From an uncultured Clostridia bacterium (GTDB taxonomy: Bacteria > Bacillota > Clostridia > Christensenellales > Borkfalkiaceae): a stretch of 11,378 bases of DNA. Position numbers and translations under genes: made by a program. Positions 1 to 4,570 of this stretch are shown here, one piece after another. The notes under the pieces were generated by a model that searched no databases, was not told where the DNA came from, and saw only the letters and a program-made list of their open reading frames with translations. Within the stretch, counting starts at the first letter, position 1. Each line of letters opens with the position of its first letter. The DNA lies in assembly GCA_947632165.1 (NCBI GenBank), contig CANROI010000029.1, forward strand, positions 1-11,378. The letters are read 5' to 3'.

Positions 1-1720
1 CGCTCCCGACCAGAAGAAAGCAATAGCTCTTTTCGCTGCCGCGGCCCACTCTTCCGCGCAGCTGGTGGAGCTGCGAGAGTCCGAACCGCTCGGCATTGCA
101 GATGACCATGATCGTCGCGTTCGGAACGTCGACGCCGACTTCGATGACGGTCGTCGAGACGAGGCAGTCGACCCGCCGCTCCTTGAAAGCAGTCATGATC
201 TCCGTCTTCTCCTTGTCCTTCATCCGTCCGTGCAGCAGTGCAAAGCGCACGTCCGGAAGTTTCCGGGCGAGCTCTTCGTAAAGCTCCGTCACCGAAGTTA
301 CCTGCCCTTCGTCGTCCTCGATCTTCGGGCAGACGAAATATGCCTGCTTGCCCGCCTTCACTTCGCGGCGGATATAGGCGAGCATGTCGCCGTACTTGTA
401 TTCGGGGATCACCGACGTCGCGACTTCCTGCCGCTCGAGCGGCTTATCCGGGATGACGGTGATATCGAGATCGCCGTAAAAGATCAAAGAGAGCGTCCTC
501 GGAATGGGCGTCGCCGACATGACGAGCACATCCGCGCCGTTCCCCTTCTCGCTCAGGGAATTGCGCTGCGAGACGCCGAATCGGTGCTGCTCGTCGCATA
601 CGCAGAAAGCGAGCCGCGCAAAATGCACGTCCCCCTGAAGCACGGCGTGCGTGCCGCAGAGGATGTCTACCTCCCCCGCTTTGAGCGCCGCCTTGATCTC
701 CCGCTTTTCGGCGGCCGTGGAGGCGCCCGAAAGGTATCGGATGCGGTATTCGGGGAAGATCCGCTTCAAGACCTCGTAATTCTGTGCGGCGAGCACCTCC
801 GTCGGGGAGAGATAGACGGCCTGAAACCCGCTTTTGACCGCCATGAAGATGCCCGTGAGGGCGACCGCCGTCTTTCCGCTGCCGACATCCCCCTGCAAAA
901 GGCGGTTCATGCGGGTGGGGCCCGTCAGATCGTCGTAGATCGCACGGACGGCGGCCTGCTGCCCGGGCGTGAAGGTGAACGGGAAACGCTTTTCGAATCG
1001 GGCGACCTCCCGCGCGGTGACCGTGTAGCGGTTGATCCGCGCCTCGTTCTTATCGCCCTTGATCAGCTTGAACGCCGAAATGAGCGTGAAATATTCCTCG
1101 AGCGCAATGCGCTCGGCGGCGTTCTGCATATTCCCCTGTGTCGCGGGCAGATGGATTGCGCGGTATGCCTCGTCGAGCGGCGGGAGCGCATATTTTTTGA
1201 TGAGTTCCTCCGGGATGACGGTGGGAAACCGTTCGACCTTGAGCGCCTCCGCCACTGCGTCGCGGAAGATGCGCTGGGTGAGCGAGCCGCGCAGGGAATA
1301 CACGGGCACGAGCCCCTTGAGACGGTTGTTCCTGTCGAGCGGCTCGAAGGAGGGATTGACGAGCGAGATGCGGTCGTAATAGTTCTGCACCCTGCCGTAG
1401 AAGAGATATTCCCCCGGCTTGAGCTTTTGGGCGATATAGGGCATGTTGAACCAGACGGCCGTGAAGTTATCCACCCCCTGTTCGAGGAGCGCGCGCACCA
1501 TACGCGTCTTGCCCGTGTAGCGGACGGGTTCGACCGAGATGAGCCGGCACGCAAGGAGCGCCATGTCGTTGTGGTAGACCTCGCGGACGGAGACGCGGTT
1601 CGTCATATCGAGATAGGTGCGCGGAAAACAGCGGACGAGCTCCGCCGTATCGGTGAGATTGAGTTTCCGGAAGTCCTTGGCGCGCTTTTCGCCGACGCCC
1701 TTCAATGATGAAAGTTCCAT
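1..1720 (-). CDS. recG: ATP-dependent DNA helicase RecG, C-terminus cut by window edge
   Basis: RecG is a superfamily 2 helicase that remodels stalled replication forks and Holliday junctions. The minus strand reads open from the ATG at 1720 to the window edge, giving 573 residues that begin MELSSLKGVG. Visible motifs are Walker A GDVGSGKT (about 277-284), the Walker B-type DEQH box followed by RFGVSQR (about 376-385), the SATPIPRTL motif, and a C-terminal QLRGRVGRG motif VI (about 553-561). The N-terminal part fits the RecG wedge/OB domain that binds branched DNA. The usual length is near 680 residues, so roughly 100 are missing to the left. The start is preceded by GAGGAAACAGT, a modest ribosome binding site. 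It lies 87 bases downstream of fakA on the same strand, the order known from Bacillus-type genomes. The motif set makes the assignment firm. Confidence 0.97.
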   Translation of the reverse strand, partial: MELSSLKGVGEKRAKDFRKLNLTDTAELVRCFPRTYLDMTNRVSVREVYHNDMALLACRLISVEPVRYTGKTRMVRALLEQGVDNFTAVWFNMPYIAQKLKPGEYLFYGRVQNYYDRISLVNPSFEPLDRNNRLKGLVPVYSLRGSLTQRIFRDAVAEALKVERFPTVIPEELIKKYALPPLDEAYRAIHLPATQGNMQNAAERIALEEYFTLISAFKLIKGDKNEARINRYTVTAREVARFEKRFPFTFTPGQQAAVRAIYDDLTGPTRMNRLLQGDVGSGKTAVALTGIFMAVKSGFQAVYLSPTEVLAAQNYEVLKRIFPEYRIRYLSGASTAAEKREIKAALKAGEVDILCGTHAVLQGDVHFARLAFCVCDEQHRFGVSQRNSLSEKGNGADVLVMSATPIPRTLSLIFYGDLDITVIPDKPLERQEVATSVIPEYKYGDMLAYIRREVKAGKQAYFVCPKIEDDEGQVTSVTELYEELARKLPDVRFALLHGRMKDKEKTEIMTAFKERRVDCLVSTTVIEVGVDVPNATIMVICNAERFGLSQLHQLRGRVGRGSEKSYCFLLVGS

Positions 1721-1784
1721 ACTGTTTCCTCATGCCGCGCTTTTTATGAGCCCTGTCCGATCCCCCTACGGGATATAAATTATA

Positions 1785-1802
1785 AGCGAGCCGAAGCTCG
1801 CT
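1785..1802 (-). other. UUCG-loop hairpin after fakA stop
   Basis: Seen directly: a perfect 7-bp stem AGCGAGC/GCTCGCT closed by a TTCG tetraloop on the minus strand, beginning five bases after the fakA stop codon. It is followed by TATAATTTATA rather than a clean T-run. It may be a weak terminator or 3'-end stabiliser that lowers recG expression relative to fakA. The TATAAT next to it has only a poor -35 match, so a recG promoter is not claimed. Confidence 0.55.
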
Positions 1803-1807
1803 CAAAT

Positions 1808-3460
1808 TTACTCCAACGATACCAGATAGTAGTAGACGGGCTGGCCGCCGTTGTGATAGTCTACATCGCAATCGGGGAACGCTTCCCGCACTTTTTCGCA
1901 GAGCGCCGCGGCGTCCGCCTCGTTCACTTCGTCGCCGTAGTAGAGCGTGATCACCTCGTGGTAGTCCTCTTTCAGCCTGTCGAGCAGCGTGAGCACCGTA
2001 TCGTCGATGTTGTTGCTCTTGGCGAGGATCTTCTTGTCGTCGAGCCCGATGATGTCCCCTTCCTTGATGTTGAACCCGTTCACGCTCGTGGTGCGGACGG
2101 CGTGCGTCACTCCTCCCGCTTTCACGTTGTCGAGCGCGTGGATCATGTTGGTTTTGTTCTCCTCGGGGCTCTCGTCGGGAGAGAATGCGAGCGCCGCCGC
2201 AAAGCCCTGCGGCACGTTCTTGGTGGGAATGACGTGGATGGTGCGGTTGTCGACGAGCGCTTTCGCCTGCTCCGCCGCCAGAATGATGTTCTTGTTGTTG
2301 GGGAACACGAACACGTTGTCCGCGTTGATCTTCTGCACGGCGTTCGCGATGTCGGAAGCCGAGGGATTCATCGTCTGTCCGCCCTCGATCACGCGGTCGA
2401 CAAAGAGGTCTTTGAAGATCTCCGCAATGCCCTCGCCCGTGCAGATGGCGAGCATGCCCTGCTCCTTCTTTTCCGCGGCAATCTTCGCCTTGAGCGCGCG
2501 GTTCTGTTCGAGCATATTTTCGATCTTGGGACGGTCGAGCTCGCCGAGCTCGAGCGCATAGGTGAGCGCAATGCCCGGGCAGTTGGTGTGGACGTGCACT
2601 TTGACCATCTCGAGATCGCCGATGCAGATGACGGAATCGCCGATCCCCATCAGATTCTCCCTGAGTTTGTCGATGTCCGCGAGCGTGGTGCTCTTTTTGA
2701 GGTTGATGATGAAGAACTCGGTGCAGTAGGCGAACTGGATCTCGCCGAGGTCCATGTTGATGATGTCGGAGTTGTCGCCGAAGTCGGCGTCCATGCTCTG
2801 CGCCGCCTTTGCGGCCTCCGTCTGCACTTCGGAGACGATCTCGTCGCCCATGATCGCGGCCTGGAACCCGCGCATGATGGTCATGAGCCCGACACCGCCC
2901 GAATCGACGACCCCGGCCTTCTTCAGAACGGGCAGAAGTTCGGGCGTCTTGGCGAGCGCCCTGTCGCCTTCCTCGATGATCGCGGGGATGAACGTCTCGA
3001 AATCGCGGTATTTGCCCGCATTCTTGGCGGCAAACTCGCTCATGAAGCGGACGACGGTGAGGATGGTCCCCTCTTTGGGGATCGCAACGGCGTTGTAGGC
3101 GACCTTCGTGCCCGCCTCGAGCGCCTTGGCAAAGTTGCGGGTATCGACCTCGGGCTTGCCGACCCTGAGCACCGAACAGATGCCGCGGAAGATCTGCGAG
3201 AGGATCACGCCCGAATTGCCGCGCGCGCCCTTCAGCGCGCCCTTGGAGATGCAGTCGCATACCTCCATGAAGTTGTTGGACGTGGTGTTCGAGAGTTCCT
3301 TGACCGCCGACTGCATGGTGAGCGACATATTTGTGCCCGTGTCGCCGTCCGGGACGGGGAACACGTTGAGGGCGTCCACCTTCGCACGATTATTTTCCAA
3401 CATCTTTGCGCCGACCAGAACCATCTTGCGGAAGGTCGCGCAATTGATCGTTTTCTGCAT
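1808..3460 (-). CDS. fakA: Fatty acid kinase FakA / YloV (DAK2-domain protein)
   Basis: FakA phosphorylates fatty acids bound to FakB (DegV-family) carriers, feeding exogenous fatty acids into phospholipid synthesis through PlsX/PlsY. The 550-residue length is normal for YloV/FakA. The N-terminal DAK2-like kinase domain shows NVFPVPDGDTGTNMS at about 32-46, whose Asp38, Asp40 and Thr43 match the Mg-ATP ligands of the family. It is followed by GARGNSGVILSQIFRG (78-93) and DSGGVGL (186-192). A middle domain has YCTEFF (Cys246) and KVHVHTN (His289, His291), residues that fit the metal site described for this domain. The C-terminal part has the typical TGEGIAEIFKDL and FPNNKNI stretches. The ATG at 3460 is preceded by AAGGAG seven bases away. 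No fakB lies in the window, so the carrier must be encoded elsewhere. It follows yloU by 71 bases and probably shares its promoter. Confidence 0.95.
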   Translation of the reverse strand: MQKTINCATFRKMVLVGAKMLENNRAKVDALNVFPVPDGDTGTNMSLTMQSAVKELSNTTSNNFMEVCDCISKGALKGARGNSGVILSQIFRGICSVLRVGKPEVDTRNFAKALEAGTKVAYNAVAIPKEGTILTVVRFMSEFAAKNAGKYRDFETFIPAIIEEGDRALAKTPELLPVLKKAGVVDSGGVGLMTIMRGFQAAIMGDEIVSEVQTEAAKAAQSMDADFGDNSDIINMDLGEIQFAYCTEFFIINLKKSTTLADIDKLRENLMGIGDSVICIGDLEMVKVHVHTNCPGIALTYALELGELDRPKIENMLEQNRALKAKIAAEKKEQGMLAICTGEGIAEIFKDLFVDRVIEGGQTMNPSASDIANAVQKINADNVFVFPNNKNIILAAEQAKALVDNRTIHVIPTKNVPQGFAAALAFSPDESPEENKTNMIHALDNVKAGGVTHAVRTTSVNGFNIKEGDIIGLDDKKILAKSNNIDDTVLTLLDRLKEDYHEVITLYYGDEVNEADAAALCEKVREAFPDCDVDYHNGGQPVYYYLVSLE

Positions 3461-3531
3461 GAGATACTCCTTATACGCTGCTGTATCTATAAAAGAAAAA
3501 GAAATTATAATCCGTCTTTCAAAAGACCGAG

Positions 3532-3882
3532 CTATAATTTCAGACCCATCACGTTGACGTTCACGGTGTCTACGATCATGCCCGTGAATTTTTCAACTTT
3601 ATATTTGATTGCTTCTTTCAGCGATTCCGCGACCGCCTCGATCGACACGCCGTATTTGATCAGAACGTATACGTCGATGAAGATGCGGTTGCCGGACGTC
3701 ATGACTTTTACGCCTTTGCCGCCCGCATCTCTGCCGAGAAGTTCGGCGAGCGTATCGGTAAAACGGCGCGCGACGGTATCCACGATGCCATAGCTTTCCA
3801 TCGCGGCCTGAGAGGCGACCTTCGCGATTGCGAGATCGGAGATCGAAATTTTTCCGTACGCATTGCTTGTGCTGACCGACAT
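3532..3882 (-). CDS. yloU: Asp23/Gls24 family protein (YloU-like)
   Basis: This 116-residue protein belongs to the Asp23/Gls24 family, small alpha/beta proteins linked to envelope stress and, in staphylococci, to membrane-associated Asp23 complexes. Visible family features are the N-terminal GKISISDLAIAKVASQAA stretch, the central GNRIFIDVYVLIKYGVSI strand pair, and the C-terminal pattern VNVNVMGLKL. There is no signal peptide or membrane segment, so it is expected to be cytoplasmic. The ATG at 3882 has AGGAG eight to nine bases upstream. It is the first gene of the leftward unit yloU-fakA-recG, and its conserved pairing with fakA supports the name. The exact biochemical role of YloU is not known; a link to lipid or envelope homeostasis is inferred from the neighbour. 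Confidence 0.93.
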   Translation of the reverse strand: MSVSTSNAYGKISISDLAIAKVASQAAMESYGIVDTVARRFTDTLAELLGRDAGGKGVKVMTSGNRIFIDVYVLIKYGVSIEAVAESLKEAIKYKVEKFTGMIVDTVNVNVMGLKL

Positions 3883-3910
3883 TGTCTGTTCTCCTGACTG
3901 ACTAATACCT

Positions 3911-3939
3911 ATTCTATCCTATTATGGCTTTTTTTGCAA
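3911..3939 (-). promoter_or_regulatory. Sigma-A-type promoter of yloU-fakA-recG
   Basis: On the minus strand the -35 box TTGCAA (3934-3939) is separated by 17 bases from the -10 box TAGAAT (3911-3916), placing the start of transcription near 3904, about 20 bases before the yloU start codon. A T-tract on this strand (3949-3956) sits just upstream of the -35 and could act as an UP element. No other promoter of similar quality is visible for fakA or recG. Confidence 0.75.
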
Positions 3940-3947
3940 GCGATATT

Positions 3948-4014
3948 GAAAAAAAATTCTTAAAAACAGGAAAATTTTCGGAGGAACCCCCCTGTTTTTA
4001 ATTGCTTTTTTTTC
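3948..4014. repeat. Symmetrical inverted repeat with A/T tracts between divergent promoters
   Basis: Seen directly: a perfect 10-bp inverted repeat, TAAAAACAGG (3961-3970) and CCTGTTTTTA (3991-4000), around a 20-base centre. It is flanked outside by GAAAAAAAA (3948-3956) and its mirror TTTTTTTTC (4006-4014). The right half overlaps the rpmB -35 box and the left tract lies just upstream of the yloU -35 box. It could be an operator, paired UP elements, or a former bidirectional terminator, since each strand reads stem then T-rich. Confidence 0.7.
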
Positions 4015-4030
4015 GAAGAAATGATATGAT
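4002..4030 (+). promoter_or_regulatory. Sigma-A-type promoter of rpmB
   Basis: The -35 box TTGCTT (4002-4007) and the -10 box TATGAT (4025-4030) are separated by 17 bases, with a T-run in the spacer. Transcription should start near 4037, giving a leader of about 60 bases. The leader holds a CCGTA/TACGG stem (4056-4060 with 4070-4074) and a TCCGATCGGA palindrome (4077-4086) that overlaps the start of the ribosome binding site. Confidence 0.75.
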
Positions 4031-4095
4031 GATTAAGATTTCCGTTGCGGGATCGCCGTACGGGAAAAATACGGAATCCGATCGGAGGTGAAGAT

Positions 4096-4284
4096 ATGTC
4101 GAGAGTATGCAGCGTCTGCGGAAAGGGCCGCACGTCTGGTAATAATGTGAGCCACTCCAACCGCAAGACGAAGAGAGCGTTCAATGTCAACGTTCAGAAA
4201 GTGACATATAAGGCTGACGGCAAGGTGGAGACGGGTTACGTCTGCGCGAGATGCCTCAAGAGCGACAAGGTAGAGCGCGTATAA
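4096..4284 (+). CDS. rpmB: 50S ribosomal protein L28
   Basis: L28 is a small protein of the large ribosomal subunit. The 62-residue product begins MSRVCSVCGKG and contains the family signature SGNNVSHSNRKTKRAFNVN. Four cysteines in two CxxC pairs (Cys5, Cys8, Cys50, Cys53) show it is the zinc-binding (C+) form rather than the cysteine-free form that some bacteria use under zinc limitation. The start at 4096 is chosen over the upstream in-frame ATG at 4045 because GGAGGTG lies just before it and the family starts with MS/MA-R-x-C. It is transcribed away from yloU and is followed directly by its own terminator, so it is monocistronic. The divergent rpmB/yloU pair is a conserved Firmicutes arrangement. 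Confidence 0.98.
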   Translation: MSRVCSVCGKGRTSGNNVSHSNRKTKRAFNVNVQKVTYKADGKVETGYVCARCLKSDKVERV

Positions 4285-4300
4285 CGGCAAAAACATTCGG

Positions 4301-4332
4301 GAGGACCGCTTTTTAAGCGGCCCTCTCTTTTT
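4301..4332 (+). terminator. Intrinsic terminator of rpmB
   Basis: The arm GAGGACCGCTT (4301-4311) pairs with AAGCGGCCCTC (4315-4325) with one A/C mismatch and a three-base loop. A T-rich tail TCTTTTT (4326-4332) follows. It starts 16 bases after the rpmB stop codon. Confidence 0.88.
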
Positions 4333-4444
4333 ACAGTGCGGACGGAGGAATGTCCCGGCGGCGGAAAATTCCACCGCCGTCGGAAATATTCAGCCTTTGC
4401 CTTGAAAAAATTCCGCCGACGCCTTGAAAACATCGAATAAAGTC
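4333..4444. repeat. Intergenic stretch with a hairpin and short direct repeats
   Basis: No gene is seen here. A GC-rich stem (4355-4364 with 4374-4383, one G-T pair, nine-base loop) is followed by a direct repeat GCCTTGAAAA at 4399-4408 and 4421-4430, a spacing of 22 bases. Further short complementary pieces (GGCGGAA at 4360-4366 with TTCCGCC at 4411-4417) allow an alternative fold. The stretch ends just before the -35 box of the ABC transporter gene, so a regulatory role is possible but not shown. Confidence 0.45.
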
Positions 4445-4472
4445 TTGACATTACCCCCCCCCATGCTATAAT
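4445..4472 (+). promoter_or_regulatory. Extended -10 promoter with nine-C spacer run, for the ABC transporter
   Basis: Seen directly: a perfect -35 TTGACA (4445-4450), a perfect -10 TATAAT (4467-4472) and a TG extended -10 element (4464-4465), with a 16-base spacer. Nine consecutive C (4454-4462) sit inside the spacer. Transcription should start near 4479. The mononucleotide run could change length by slipped-strand mispairing and so change the promoter spacing; the gain of one C would give the optimal 17 bases. Confidence 0.85.
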
Positions 4473-4490
4473 ATATTTATAAATTTACGC

Positions 4491-4538
4491 ATGGATCTCG
4501 CGGAATGCGGGACAAACGCCCCGCCGCCGTCGTTGTAA
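4491..4538 (+). CDS. Possible 15-codon leader peptide with a Pro-Pro-Pro motif
   Basis: In the predicted leader of the ABC transporter mRNA an ATG at 4491 opens a 15-codon frame reading MDLAECGTNAPPPSL and ending at TAA 4536-4538, 32 bases before the transporter start. Three consecutive CCG proline codons near the end are the kind of sequence that slows ribosomes. No good ribosome binding site precedes the ATG, so translation is doubtful. It may be chance. Confidence 0.25.
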   Translation: MDLAECGTNAPPPSL

Positions 4539-4570
4539 TCATGGAACCACCCGCGAATAGGAGGAAACCA

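Noticed and set aside
65..1708. Long plus-strand open frame of 547 codons
   Set aside because: It is antisense to recG, whose motifs are unmistakable. The translation is rich in Arg, Asp, His and Leu with no recognisable domain, as expected from the reverse of a GC-rich gene.
1771..1782. TATAAT after the fakA hairpin as a recG promoter
   Set aside because: The only -35 candidates are TTGAGC at 15 bases or ATTTGA at 17 bases, both poor, and the hairpin fills the spacer.
1467..3260. Minus-strand open frame of 597 codons across fakA and recG
   Set aside because: It is out of frame with both genes; its translation is Arg/Gly/His-rich and lacks motifs.
3514..3527. GTCTT/AAGAC hairpin in the yloU-fakA gap as a terminator
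   Set aside because: The stem is only five base pairs and the following bases are mixed A/T, so it should not stop transcription into fakA.
1853..3793. Long plus-strand open frame of 646 codons
   Set aside because: It is antisense to fakA and yloU, has no ribosome binding site and runs across two genuine genes and their spacer.
4505..4570. Upstream in-frame start codons at 4505 and 4541 for the ABC transporter
   Set aside because: Neither has a ribosome binding site, whereas AGGAGG stands six bases before 4571, and the family begins with the MLEVRHLTKIY stretch.
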